A stretch of 47,342 bases of DNA from the NCBI GenBank assembly GCA_029556545.1, contig JAKQEQ010000035.1:1-47342 (forward strand). The letters run 5' to 3'. The position numbers and the translations under genes were made by a program. This DNA is from Candidatus Hydrogenedentota bacterium. GTDB lineage: Bacteria > Hydrogenedentota > Hydrogenedentia > Hydrogenedentales > JAGMZX01. Below the pieces are notes generated by a model that saw nothing but the letters and a program-made list of their open reading frames with translations, did not search any database and was not told the DNA's origin. Positions 35,578 to 44,346 of this stretch are shown here, piece by piece. Within the stretch, counting starts at the first letter, position 1, and each line of letters starts with the position of its first letter.

Positions 35578-35720
35578 TGCCGCGTCCCATGCAACATCTG
35601 CGTCATATCACGCTGAGGCGGGCACAGACCGACGATGCCGAGGAGCGTTTTCGGGAGCTCTTCTTGTTCCGGCTTGTCGTCGCCCTTGTCGCCTTCCTCA
35701 AGAGCGACTTCCCCATCTGA
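35574..35720 (+). CDS. 48-residue micro-protein B, paralogue of A
   Basis: The frame overlaps the stop of micro-protein A (ATGATG, ATG at 35574). It reads MMPRP, then MQHLRHITLRRAQTDDAEER, then a hydrophobic FLFRLVVALVAFLK and SDFPI. The shared N-terminal motif, M-x-H-hydrophobic-R-x-I-T-hydrophobic-R-x-A-Q, with micro-protein A implies duplication. The bodies differ: A is hydrophobic and Gly-rich, B has an acidic stretch before its hydrophobic end. The overlap implies coupled synthesis. No known family. Confidence 0.45.
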   Translation: MMPRPMQHLRHITLRRAQTDDAEERFRELFLFRLVVALVAFLKSDFPI

Positions 35721-35896
35721 CGACCGCGCGCCGCCGCATCGCGCCGCACCGAGACAACGGCGCGGGCCGAGTCGCCTGTGGTGCGCGGCGGGATGTCGGG
35801 ATTTCGTGAGCCCCCGATTGAGAAGGCCGGGCATTGCCGAAAGACCTTGCGTTATGCCGCCTTCCTGGCGGAAGAGGAAACCATGGAGCTTTCCCG

Positions 35897-37582
35897 GTGA
35901 GGTTCGCTACATATATTGCCCTGCTGGCGGTTGCTCAGGGTGCCTGTTCGTCCGGGGCTGCAACGGGGACTGCGAATAGGCCGTACCCCGAGGGAGAACT
36001 GTGGATGAAGGCGGAGAAACGATACCTGAACCTGCCGGTGAAGGATGGCGCGGCGATGCGGCGGGTGCGCGTGCTTGTCGGGGACGCCGTGGTTCGCGAA
36101 TTCGATATCGAATTGGCCGAGGCCGCGCCGGATTTCTGGGTGTTCCTCGATCTTGCGCCGTTTCAGGGGCGGGAAATCACGGTGCGCCTGGACGGCGCGG
36201 AGGGGGAGGCCAAGGCGCTCGACGCCATTACGCAGGGCGACGTGATTCGAGGAGCGGAGGACCTCTACCGCGAGGCGCTGCGACCCCAGTTTCATTTTAC
36301 GTCGCGGCGGGGCTGGAACAATGACCCCAACGGACTCGTCTTCCACAAGGGCGAATACCACCTCTATTACCAGCACAATCCTTACGGGCGGAAATGGGGC
36401 AACATGCATTGGGGCCACGCCGTCAGTCCCGATTTGGTGCATTGGACCGAATTGCCGATTGCGTTGTATCCGGCGCGGCACGGCGATTGGGTGTTTTCCG
36501 GCAGCGCGGTGGTGGACGAAGCGGACACCGCCGGGTTCAAGAGTGGCGACGAAGACGTCATCGTCGCCGCGTACACGAGCACAGGCCGGGGTGAGTGCAT
36601 CGCTTACAGCCGCGACCGGGGCCGCAGCTTCACGGACTACGAGGGCAACCCGGTCGTCACGCACACGGGCCGGGACCCGAAGGTCATTTGGCACGCGCCC
36701 TCGCGGCAGTGGGTCATGGCGGTGTACGACGAGCAGGAAGGCAGGAAGAACGGCATTTCCTTCTATACCTCGAAGGACCTGAAGACGTGGGCGTACCAGA
36801 GCCGCATCGAGGAGTACTTCGAGTGCCCCGAGTTGTTCGAGTTGGCCGTGGACGGCGACTCGGCGAATACCCGTTGGGTCGTGTACGCCGCAAACGGCGC
36901 GTATGCCGTCGGCATGTTCGACGGCCGCGAATTCAAGACCGAGGCCGGTCCCCATCCGTTCAATCACGGCAACTGTTTCTATGCCTCGCAGACTTTCAAC
37001 GGGATTCCGGCGGAAGACGGGCGGCGGATCCAGATTGCGTGGGGCACCGTTGAGATTCCGGGGATGCCGTTCAATCAGATGATGACGTTCCCGTGCGAAT
37101 TGACACTGCGCGCCACAGACGACGGCGTTCGCATGTTCGCGCGGCCCGTACGCGAGATTGAAGCATTGCACGGTGCGCTCCATGCGTGGAGCGACGCACC
37201 GGTCGCGCCGGATCATAACCTGCTCGAGTCCCTCTCAGGCGACCTGTTCCACATTCAGGCGGAATTCGAACCGGGGGAATCATCGGAGATCGCGTTTGTC
37301 GTCCGCGGCGTGCCCGTCCGCTATGACTGCAAGCAGGCCCAACTCGTGTGCGGCGACAAGGCCGCGCCGCTCGCCCCCGAGAACGGGCGCATTCGTCTGG
37401 AACTGCTCGTTGACCGGGTCTCGATCGAGATATTCGGGAACGACGGGCGCGTCTACATGCCGATGGGGTGTATCTTCAATTCCGACGAGCGCGGTCTCGC
37501 CCTACACGCCGTCGGCGGGAAAGCGACGGTCACGCACCTGCGGGTGTACGAACTGCGTTCGGCCTGGACCCGCGGTCAATAG
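35897..37582 (+). CDS. GH32 glycosidase (levanase/fructan beta-fructosidase type)
   Basis: The protein has 561 residues from the GTG at 35897, eight bases after GGAG. The N-terminus is a signal sequence (MRFATYIALLAVAQGAC) that may be a weak lipobox with Gln at -3. A beta-domain of about 85 residues (DUF4980-like) precedes the five-blade GH32 propeller. Catalytic residues are all present: Asp143 (WNNDPNG), Asp260 (RDP) and Glu309 (ECPELF). A C-terminal beta-sandwich (about 430-555, LVDRVSIEIFGNDGRVYM) is typical. Family members hydrolyse levan, inulin or sucrose; no sucrose-uptake genes are nearby. It is convergent with the sialidase-like gene. Confidence 0.92.
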   Translation: MRFATYIALLAVAQGACSSGAATGTANRPYPEGELWMKAEKRYLNLPVKDGAAMRRVRVLVGDAVVREFDIELAEAAPDFWVFLDLAPFQGREITVRLDGAEGEAKALDAITQGDVIRGAEDLYREALRPQFHFTSRRGWNNDPNGLVFHKGEYHLYYQHNPYGRKWGNMHWGHAVSPDLVHWTELPIALYPARHGDWVFSGSAVVDEADTAGFKSGDEDVIVAAYTSTGRGECIAYSRDRGRSFTDYEGNPVVTHTGRDPKVIWHAPSRQWVMAVYDEQEGRKNGISFYTSKDLKTWAYQSRIEEYFECPELFELAVDGDSANTRWVVYAANGAYAVGMFDGREFKTEAGPHPFNHGNCFYASQTFNGIPAEDGRRIQIAWGTVEIPGMPFNQMMTFPCELTLRATDDGVRMFARPVREIEALHGALHAWSDAPVAPDHNLLESLSGDLFHIQAEFEPGESSEIAFVVRGVPVRYDCKQAQLVCGDKAAPLAPENGRIRLELLVDRVSIEIFGNDGRVYMPMGCIFNSDERGLALHAVGGKATVTHLRVYELRSAWTRGQ

Positions 37583-37601
37583 TTACACCGTTTCCCATGC
37601 G

Positions 37602-38801
37602 TCAGGGGGTATCCCCTTCGAGTATCCAGGCTTCATTGAAACGTACGTGCTTGATCGTCGATCCCGGGACGCCGCCCTCCTTGTACGAGTACGTGCAATG
37701 GACCGTACCGTCGGCGGCCTGGATCATCGAGGGGTAAGACGCGGAACCGCCGCTGCTCGGCGGGAAGTCCTCGAGTGCGCGCGAATGGGGCCACGTCTTT
37801 CCTTCGTCCTCGGAGAGAAAGACCGAGAGCCGGTAGCGGCCCTCGACGGTGTCGTTGCACACCAGCAGCCAGCGTCCGCTTCGAAGGGCGATGCACTCGA
37901 CGCTGGAGCCCGGATTGCGGATGTCGGTCCAGCCGTATTCGCCCCAGGTGAGGCCACCGTCCGTCGAGACCGCGGTGCGCACATATTTCGGAATGCCGTT
38001 GTCGCGCATGTACGCGACGATGGCGCCGTCGCTCCGACGCACGAAACTAGGCTGGATATTCGCAAGGTGCTTCACGAGCGGATCGAGAATCGGCTCGCTG
38101 AAAGTCCACGTCTTGCCCCAGTCCTCCGTGAACGCGGCCATCGAACAATTGAACACGTCGGAATACAGGCCGAGCATCATGCGGGTGTCGGACAACATGA
38201 TGGGATGTACGCGGGTCATCCAGCCCAGACGCCGGGTGAGCTTGTCATGCGGGGCCTTCCGCATTGCGTCGAGTTCCGATCGCATCCAATCCACGGCGTC
38301 AAGGAACGGCCCCAGTTGCTCCTCGGCCTTCTCGATGAGGGCGGAGAACTGTTCCTCGATCTTCACGGGCCGGCAATGGATGACGTCCTGCCAGTCCCAA
38401 CGCGGCGGGCCGTCGCCCTCGTAGTCCGTGGCGACGCGATACTTGAGCAGGGCGCTGCCCCATTCATTGTTCAGGATGGTGACCCAGAGGAGCCAGAGCG
38501 TGCCGCGCGGGTCGACGAAAAGCACGGGATTGCAGTCGGGCAGGTCCGGGGTGTCGGCCATGAGGAACGACGCGCTCCAGGCGGTCGCTCCCGGTTTTCG
38601 CCGCGCGCCTTGAAGAACTACGTCATCGCTCGAGCGTTCACCTGAACCATGAAACCAGACGACGAGCAGGCCGCCTTCCGGCGTCTCGACGATGCACGAC
38701 GAGTGATTATGCAAGGGGTCAAACGGGAAAATGAGTTCCGTTTCGTGTAACGATTGTGCAATCGCGGCCGCAACGGTCAGCACACACGTCATGGCGGTCA
38801 T
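37602..38801 (-). CDS. Sialidase-like (BNR/Asp-box) exported hydrolase
   Basis: The protein has 399 residues from the ATG at 38801 after GCGGAG. A short signal peptide (MTCVLTVAAAIAQS) is followed by a six-blade propeller pattern with FPFDPLHNHSSCIVETPEGGLLVVWFHG and three Asp-boxes (TEDWGKTW, STDGGLTW, SEDEGKTW). It resembles the exo-alpha-sialidase/BNR proteins common in PVC genomes. The Arg triad cannot be assigned by eye, so sialidase activity is not proven. It is convergent with the GH32 gene, 19 bases apart. Confidence 0.8.
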   Translation of the reverse strand: MTAMTCVLTVAAAIAQSLHETELIFPFDPLHNHSSCIVETPEGGLLVVWFHGSGERSSDDVVLQGARRKPGATAWSASFLMADTPDLPDCNPVLFVDPRGTLWLLWVTILNNEWGSALLKYRVATDYEGDGPPRWDWQDVIHCRPVKIEEQFSALIEKAEEQLGPFLDAVDWMRSELDAMRKAPHDKLTRRLGWMTRVHPIMLSDTRMMLGLYSDVFNCSMAAFTEDWGKTWTFSEPILDPLVKHLANIQPSFVRRSDGAIVAYMRDNGIPKYVRTAVSTDGGLTWGEYGWTDIRNPGSSVECIALRSGRWLLVCNDTVEGRYRLSVFLSEDEGKTWPHSRALEDFPPSSGGSASYPSMIQAADGTVHCTYSYKEGGVPGSTIKHVRFNEAWILEGDTP

Positions 38802-38842
38802 GGTGATTTCTCCGCGGCGGGTTTCTCGCAATAACCTTGGTG

Positions 38843-38876
38843 AAAAAAAAAGAGCCGCGCCGTTTTCGGCGCGGCC
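38843..38876 (-). terminator. Rho-independent terminator of the coiled-coil membrane gene
   Basis: On the minus strand a G+C-rich stem (GGGCCGCGCC pairing with GGCGCGGCTC, a few mismatches at the base) with an A-rich loop is followed by a run of eight to nine T. It lies 19-50 bases beyond the stop at 38895, the best intrinsic terminator in the window. Confidence 0.9.
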
Positions 38877-38894
38877 CAAGGTTACGTTGCGGGA

Positions 38895-40649
38895 TTACAG
38901 CGAGTCAAACGCGCGTTGCAGCGGCGTGCCGTCCTCCATCGCGACCTGCTTCTCCGCGAGGACTTGAATCTTCTCCTCGAACCCCGGCACGCGGGCGGCG
39001 AATATCTGTTCCTCGATTTGCTGTTGCGCGGCGGCGGGAAGGTCTTCTCGGCAACCCCAGTGCGGGGCTTCCGGCGTTCCGATATTCTCGAAACTGCCGA
39101 TGTTCTTCCCGTCCAACGTCCGATAGTGGACGGCCCAATTGCCCTTGCTCAGGCACTCCGCCCACTTGGCGTACTTGGCGCCGAAGCGGTCCGTGACGAT
39201 GATCCGCGCGAAGAAATACTCTTGCGTGGCGGCGATCTGCAGTTCTTGCAGATACAGGTCGGTATAAGTGTTCTGCATTTCCGGTGTCACGAACTTCGCC
39301 CGCTGCACCTCCTCGCGGAGACGCTCGACCTTGGCGAGGCGGTCATCACGCGAGTATTTCTGAGGCGTGAGCGGGATGCCTTCCTTGACTTGTATCAGCA
39401 AGCGGTCCACCGCGAAGGCGAGCGCCTCCTTCGTGGCGTCACTGCGGGCCTGGGCCTCCTCGAGCCCGCCCACGAGGTTTGTGAGCCGGTCGACTTCCGC
39501 GATCAAGCCCTTCTGCCGAGCCTGAATAATCGAAGTCTCGCTTCGCAGGTCGTCGTACCGTTCCTGCGTCTCGATAAACTGCGTGTTCAGTCGTGCGATA
39601 TCATCCTCGACCGCGCGCAGGTCGGCCGCCTTTTGATTGTACGCGGCGGTCACCTGATCGAGTTGTGCTTTGACGCCGTTCAACTCTTCGCTCCTGCGCG
39701 CAATTTCCTGCCGCAGATTGTCCAGTTCCTGGGGCGTCAGCGTACGAATCTCTTCCGGGGGCGGCTGGCGACGATAGACCTCCAGTTCTTGATTGAGACC
39801 CGAGATATCTCGCTGCAGCTTGGCAATCTGCTGGTCCTTCGCCGTTTCCGGCAACATGTCCGGCAGCACGGGAACACTGGGCAAGACATATGGGCCCGCG
39901 ATGATGCCGACGATAAGCGCGAGCACCGCCCCGATCAGGAAACCCGTCAGAATCCCGCCCCTGCCACGCGGCTCGGGCGGCGGAACGGTCGATGCCGCCG
40001 CGCCGGCCATGGCCGCCCCCCCGAGCATGCCGGTGTCCGGAGAGAAATCGGGCATGGGGGTGCCGCCAGCCGCGCCGAACGGACCGCCGCCGAAAGCGTC
40101 CTGGTCGAAAGTTGGCCCGGCGCCGGGCGCACCCGCCAGCGCGCCGCCGAAGAGCGGCGTTTCCATGGCTTGCGTGGGTGCGGGCGTCTGGACTGCCGCA
40201 TCGAAGCCGCCGCCGCCGAAAGCGCTGTCGAACATGGGCGTATCGACATCGGCTTCGGGTCCGGGGCCGATCTCAGGCGTTTCCGGCGAGAAATCGCTGT
40301 CCGCGGCCAGGTCCTGGAAACCGGTGCCGCTGGAACTGAACGCGCCGCCAGCGGAGAACGCTTCCGTATCCGTATCGAAATCGGGCGGAGCCGGGCGGAT
40401 ATTGCCGCCTGTGGGTCTGGGCGTCTCGATGCCCAGATCGCTGATCGGCGGGAGCCCCCCTTCCGAGGGCGTGCCCACGTCCCGGCTGCTCAGCGGGGGC
40501 AACCCGCTATCGGAGGCCGCGCCGCTCGAGGACTCGAAATCGCTCAGCGGGGGCAGATTGCCCAATCCCGAGTCGCTGCCAAAGAGGTCGTCGCGCGGCT
40601 TTTCCTCTTCCGGGCTGCCTTCACCGTTCTTTTTTTGTTCGTCGGCCAT
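38895..40649 (-). CDS. Membrane coiled-coil protein with long acidic, Pro-rich cytoplasmic arm
   Basis: The protein has 584 residues from the ATG at 40649, preceded by GGAGGTGG. Residues 1 to about 230 are low-complexity, rich in Gly, Pro, Asp and Phe. They hold three near-copies of a short motif (NLPPLSDFES, GLPPLSSRDV, GLPPISDLGI) and Phe-Asp clusters (FDSAFGG, FDQDAFGG). One span follows (ILTGFLIGAVLALIVGIIAGPYVL), then a coiled coil (about 275-420) and a mixed C-terminal domain with two Cys. The topology fits an inner-membrane protein with a disordered cytoplasmic arm and a periplasmic rod. Family and role unknown. It has its own terminator. Confidence 0.75.
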   Translation of the reverse strand: MADEQKKNGEGSPEEEKPRDDLFGSDSGLGNLPPLSDFESSSGAASDSGLPPLSSRDVGTPSEGGLPPISDLGIETPRPTGGNIRPAPPDFDTDTEAFSAGGAFSSSGTGFQDLAADSDFSPETPEIGPGPEADVDTPMFDSAFGGGGFDAAVQTPAPTQAMETPLFGGALAGAPGAGPTFDQDAFGGGPFGAAGGTPMPDFSPDTGMLGGAAMAGAAASTVPPPEPRGRGGILTGFLIGAVLALIVGIIAGPYVLPSVPVLPDMLPETAKDQQIAKLQRDISGLNQELEVYRRQPPPEEIRTLTPQELDNLRQEIARRSEELNGVKAQLDQVTAAYNQKAADLRAVEDDIARLNTQFIETQERYDDLRSETSIIQARQKGLIAEVDRLTNLVGGLEEAQARSDATKEALAFAVDRLLIQVKEGIPLTPQKYSRDDRLAKVERLREEVQRAKFVTPEMQNTYTDLYLQELQIAATQEYFFARIIVTDRFGAKYAKWAECLSKGNWAVHYRTLDGKNIGSFENIGTPEAPHWGCREDLPAAAQQQIEEQIFAARVPGFEEKIQVLAEKQVAMEDGTPLQRAFDSL

Positions 40650-40914
40650 GGAACCCACCTCCGTGATGGCGTGCTCTAGGTTGTTTCAAATCGCTTGCCG
40701 TATACACACACTACTCCACCCTCGCCTCGGTCATCATAGCACGGGTCGGGTATGGTGTCAACAGAACTCCACAGCATACTCGGGCGTTCCCGCTTCCCGG
40801 CTAACGGCTCGAACCTCAATCGCGACAAGCACCTAACCGCGGGGAGCGGCACTATGCCGCGCGGCACGATCCCGCCGTCGTGTAGTTCTAAAACTGTGAT
40901 TAGCGAGAAGGGCG

Positions 40915-41346
40915 TCAAGCGTTCACAACACCTAGCGTCAACAGGAGATTGGCGTAAAGCCTGCGTTCGCCGGTTACGATCTGGAGGCAGGTTTCCGGGC
41001 CGCTTGCCTCCTCGTAGAATTCGAAGCGGTCATATTCGACGAGGTCCAGGCCGGGGAGTAGTCTGCGGAACTCGTCGAAGATCGGGGGCTCCGGGCCGTC
41101 GCCGGGCGTCATGACGGCCGCCTCCTCGATTTCAACGGCGCTGAGCAGGGTCTCGAGCACTTCCGTGACCGTGAGCTTTCCGGGCGCGAGGTTGAGGTAA
41201 ACGAGCGCGGCGTTCTCGCCGAGGCACGTGCTGGCGGGGTAGTTGCCGTCAGCAATCAGGATGCGCGATCCGTGGCCCGCCGAGGCGATGGCTTCGAGAA
41301 TGTCAGGGTGAAGCAAACGATGTTTGAGCAACGTATAATCCTCCAT
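40915..41346 (-). CDS. RbsD/FucU-type sugar mutarotase
   Basis: The protein has 143 residues, normal for the family. It catalyses ring interconversion or anomer exchange of ribose or fucose. Recognisable parts are LLHPDILEAIASAGHGSRILIADGNYP (catalytic His24), the core ETLLSAVEIEEAAVM, FRRLLPG, and the conserved ERRLYANLLLTLGVV end. The decameric FucU type is the better match than RbsD. No clear ribosome-binding site; the start lies next to a perfect palindrome. The gene follows the TMTC-like gene by 37 bases on the same strand. Confidence 0.88.
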   Translation of the reverse strand: MEDYTLLKHRLLHPDILEAIASAGHGSRILIADGNYPASTCLGENAALVYLNLAPGKLTVTEVLETLLSAVEIEEAAVMTPGDGPEPPIFDEFRRLLPGLDLVEYDRFEFYEEASGPETCLQIVTGERRLYANLLLTLGVVNA

Positions 41347-41352
41347 CTGTGG

Positions 41353-41378
41353 CGGCGCGGGAATGCATTCCCGCGCCG
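41353..41378. repeat. Perfect 26-base palindrome
   Basis: Left arm CGGCGCGGGAATG and its exact reverse complement CATTCCCGCGCCG abut without a loop. It sits in the 37-base gap between the TMTC-like stop and the mutarotase start. It could be an operator, a cruciform site or a short dispersed palindrome. It does not carry a U-run. Confidence 0.8.
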
Positions 41379-41383
41379 GCCTG

Positions 41384-43396
41384 CTATCGACTCCGTGGGT
41401 CGCCGCGCGTCGGAGCGTTGAGCCCGAGCGATCGCCATACGTTCTCGGGCCTGTTCGGCCAGAACAGGGGGTCGGCCGCAAAGACTTCCGCCAATCGGGC
41501 GAAAGGCGGATCATAGCTTGCGGCCGCGAGAAAACGGCCGCGGGCCTCTTCGTAGCTGCCCGTTTCCAGCAATGTTGTGAGCCGCGCAACGCGCGCCTGT
41601 TCCTCCGCGGCCCCGCCTCGCCGCGCCTTCTCGTAAGCCGCCTGCGCGCCTTCGAGGTCGCCTGTGGCCAGAAACGCCTCGCGGGCAAATAAGGCGGCGC
41701 GCTCGAAGTCGCCCAGCGCGAGCGACGCCAACGCCTGGCCGTCCATGGCAACGATGCGGGCCGTGCGCGAATCCTCATCCCGCGGGTCCGCCGCCACGCG
41801 AATGCCCGCGCAGTGTTCGAGGGCGTCCAGGTATCGAACGTTTCGCTCGATCCCCTCGGCGAAGCGGGCTTCGCCCAGCCGCAGCAGTGCCGATGCCCAT
41901 TGGAAGTAGGTCTCGTGCTGCAACAGCGTGCCCTGGTTTCCTCGCCGCGTGCGGAACCGGTCGTAGAGGCGGAGCGTTTCGCGGTAATGGCGTTGCGCCC
42001 CGGCCAGGTTGGCTTCCATCTTGTAGGTTTCCGCGAGGTTGGCATGAATGCGATACGTCTCAGGGTTCGACGCGAGGGTGTTCTCGTAGATGGCGGTATT
42101 CGACCGCCACGCCTCGTTGCGCGCCACGGTCAATCCCAGAAACAGCAGCGTGAGCCCCGCCGTCACAGGGACGCCCCAGCGCTGCAACGGCGCGGTCCGC
42201 GCCGCGCCGGCGGCCTGTCCCGTGATCATGGCCGCGAGTTCCGCAAGCCCCCACCAAAAACCGGCCATGGGCACATACAGCCAATGCTCCGCGAGCGGCG
42301 CGTTCAGCGGAAAAATGCCTGAAATGGGCGCCCACGTGAGCAGAAACCAGGCGAATCCCGCCGCGACGCGCCCGTTCCGGCAGTAGAAGCCGTACACTGC
42401 GACCGCCGCAACGGCCATGAGCAACAAGTAGCCGACCAAGGCGACCCAAAGTGGCGTGCCGGCCAGGGTCTGTTCCATGTGCAGTCCGGTGGGCAGGAAC
42501 AGCAACCGCAGGTAGAGCGCGAACGACTGGCCCACCTCGATAAACCGCTGCGACAACGGGGCCGCGACGGCATCTCCCGGCTCCGCGAACCGCAGCACCG
42601 TCATGCGAAGGCCGCCATAGAGGGCGAGAACGGCGAGCGCTACGACCAAGGGCGCGAAGCGCCGCGCGTGAGAGGTTCGGATATTCGCGGAATGCTGACT
42701 GCGCAGGAAAGGCGTGGCCAGCAGGATCCCAAGCAGGACCGGGAAGACTGTGGCGGATTCCTTGCAGAGCAGGGCCGCCGCGAAACACAGCGCCGAAGCG
42801 ACAACGCCGCGCATCCAGCGGGCGGCGTCCGCTTGAAAGACGCAGGCGAGCCCCGCGAACATGAAGGCGGCGGCCATCATGTCGGCGCGCCCGCTGATGT
42901 AGCCGACCGCTTCCGTGTGCAGCGGATGCACGACAAAGATCAGGGAAGTCGCGGTGCGCACGCCCGGCGACGCGCCGAGGCGGCCCAGCAGCACGAACAG
43001 GAGCAAGGCCGCGGCCAGGTGCCATGCCAAGTTGGTGAGGTGAAAGACCAGCGGGCTGACCGCGGGGTAGGGGCGATCCGTGGTCGGGGCGTCCGTGGCG
43101 GCGTCATACGAGATCAAGAAGTCGATCATGAACGAGACGGATACGAAGGGCCGATAGAAATTGCCCTGACCCGTGCCGAAGGCGTGTTGGTCTTCGCGAA
43201 ACAGTTGGAGCAGTTTGGCTGGGTCTTGGACGTGCTTATGCAGCAACACCGACGAGGCGTCGTCCCAGACGAACTCGCCGTCGAACGTGTTGACGTAGCC
43301 CAGGACGCCAAGCAGCAGAATCAACGCCATGGAAACGCCCGGACTGAACAGCGACGGGCGGCGATGAGTCGGGGGCGTTACGTTCACGATGGTCAC
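41384..43396 (-). CDS. TMTC-like GT-C glycosyltransferase with TPR tail
   Basis: The protein has 670 residues from the GTG at 43396; a GTG ten codons earlier would begin within an inverted repeat, and an ATG at 43330 is also possible. The first part has about ten membrane spans with hallmarks of the eukaryotic TMTC/DUF1736 family: GEFVWDDASSVL, YRPFVSVSF, and HPLHTEAVGYISGRADMMAA, then LAEHWLYVPMAGFWW. The last 260 residues hold TPR helices (NPETYRIHANLAETYKMEANLAGAQRHYRETLRLY). TMTC enzymes add mannose from a lipid carrier to proteins at the membrane exterior; acceptor here unknown. Confidence 0.85.
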   Translation of the reverse strand: MTIVNVTPPTHRRPSLFSPGVSMALILLLGVLGYVNTFDGEFVWDDASSVLLHKHVQDPAKLLQLFREDQHAFGTGQGNFYRPFVSVSFMIDFLISYDAATDAPTTDRPYPAVSPLVFHLTNLAWHLAAALLLFVLLGRLGASPGVRTATSLIFVVHPLHTEAVGYISGRADMMAAAFMFAGLACVFQADAARWMRGVVASALCFAAALLCKESATVFPVLLGILLATPFLRSQHSANIRTSHARRFAPLVVALAVLALYGGLRMTVLRFAEPGDAVAAPLSQRFIEVGQSFALYLRLLFLPTGLHMEQTLAGTPLWVALVGYLLLMAVAAVAVYGFYCRNGRVAAGFAWFLLTWAPISGIFPLNAPLAEHWLYVPMAGFWWGLAELAAMITGQAAGAARTAPLQRWGVPVTAGLTLLFLGLTVARNEAWRSNTAIYENTLASNPETYRIHANLAETYKMEANLAGAQRHYRETLRLYDRFRTRRGNQGTLLQHETYFQWASALLRLGEARFAEGIERNVRYLDALEHCAGIRVAADPRDEDSRTARIVAMDGQALASLALGDFERAALFAREAFLATGDLEGAQAAYEKARRGGAAEEQARVARLTTLLETGSYEEARGRFLAAASYDPPFARLAEVFAADPLFWPNRPENVWRSLGLNAPTRGDPRSR

Positions 43397-43400
43397 GCTG

Positions 43401-43466
43401 CTATCCCGATAGTCGGGGACTGGCACAAGCGAGTCCGCCGCAGGCGAACGAGACGTGCCTGTCCCC
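43401..43466. repeat. Short inverted-repeat element at the 5' edge of the TMTC-like gene
   Basis: GGGGACTGGCAC at 43415-43426 is matched by GTGCCTGTCCCC at 43455-43466 (one mismatch) around a 28-base centre. A small palindrome, CTATCCCGATAG, flanks the left side. The whole is of MITE/REP size with no coding content. Confidence 0.6.
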
Positions 43467-43487
43467 GATCCTCCGCGGCGGCGCAGT

Positions 43488-44180
43488 CTATTGGAACTGC
43501 TGCCGTTTCGCCGGTTCCTTGAGCATCTCGGACGGCCCCGGCGTGATCCAGCTACTGTCGTTGACGGGCAGGTAGTTGAGGCGCACGGCCTGGTTACCGC
43601 CCAGAATTTCCTCGACGCGCACGCCCTCGACCAGTTCCTCGCCGACGCGCGCGGTGCGATTGGAGATTTCCTGCGTGATGGCGTCCGTCACCTGAAACAT
43701 TATATAAGTTTGATCGTCGACCGTGGAGAAGCCCAACACCTTGACGAACGGGCGCGCCATCATGATGTCCGCGCGCTCGATCATGCGCTTGTAGCGCGTG
43801 CTGCCGGGTTCGAGCGCCTCGAAAGCGAGGCAGGCGGCTTTCAAGACGCGCCAGCGTTGGTTCTTGTCCGAGTCGCGAATGAGGTCTTCGAGGTCACGGC
43901 GCATCCGACTATTCGCCTCGGGCAGGTGTTGATATGACATGTTCTTGGCTTTTGCCGCGCGCAGGGCGTTTGCCGGGGGCTCGATTTCGGCCACCTGGAG
44001 CGCGCCGCCGCCGGTCATGGGCCGCCACAACACCTGCACGCTGGTTTTCATCTCATTGTAGATGTCGTCCGCCGTGGGCTCGGGCGGCGGTTCCTCCACA
44101 GGCTCGGGCGGCGGCGGCTCTTCCTGGCAGCCCAAGAACAGCACCACGGCCAACACCAACGCGATAGACACTTGACGCAT
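43488..44180 (-). CDS. Lipoprotein with Pro/Glu linker
   Basis: The protein has 230 residues, preceded by GAGGGG. The signal ends in the lipobox LFLGC, so it is lipidated. A Pro/Glu-rich spacer (EEPPPPEPVEEPPPEP) is followed by a helical part (about 40-130) and a beta-rich C-terminal part (TYIMFQVTDAITQEISNR, VRVEEILGGNQAVRLNYL). The last segment is faintly like PilP/GspC pilus-linked periplasmic domains, too weak to name. It lies between lon and the TMTC-like gene, all on the minus strand. Confidence 0.7.
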   Translation of the reverse strand: MRQVSIALVLAVVLFLGCQEEPPPPEPVEEPPPEPTADDIYNEMKTSVQVLWRPMTGGGALQVAEIEPPANALRAAKAKNMSYQHLPEANSRMRRDLEDLIRDSDKNQRWRVLKAACLAFEALEPGSTRYKRMIERADIMMARPFVKVLGFSTVDDQTYIMFQVTDAITQEISNRTARVGEELVEGVRVEEILGGNQAVRLNYLPVNDSSWITPGPSEMLKEPAKRQQFQ

Positions 44181-44346
44181 GACTATTCCCCTCGATGGCT
44201 TAACCTACCGTTTCACGCCGGGAAACCGACGCATCGTAACACACGACACCGGCATCGTCAAAACGCGCGGCCGAGGATGCGCGTGGCTGGCGGGGCACGG
44301 GTTTAGTTTTGTTGCGCGCGGTCTCGGACGGCGTGGCGTGCGCGAA

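Noticed and set aside
38916..40679. Plus-strand 587-codon frame opposite the coiled-coil membrane gene
   Set aside because: Shadow frame; the minus-strand gene has a ribosome-binding site, a membrane span and a terminator.
40650..40914. 265-base gap before the mutarotase 3' end as a hidden gene or RNA
   Set aside because: Frames are short and lack signals; only the coiled-coil gene's upstream region is expected here.
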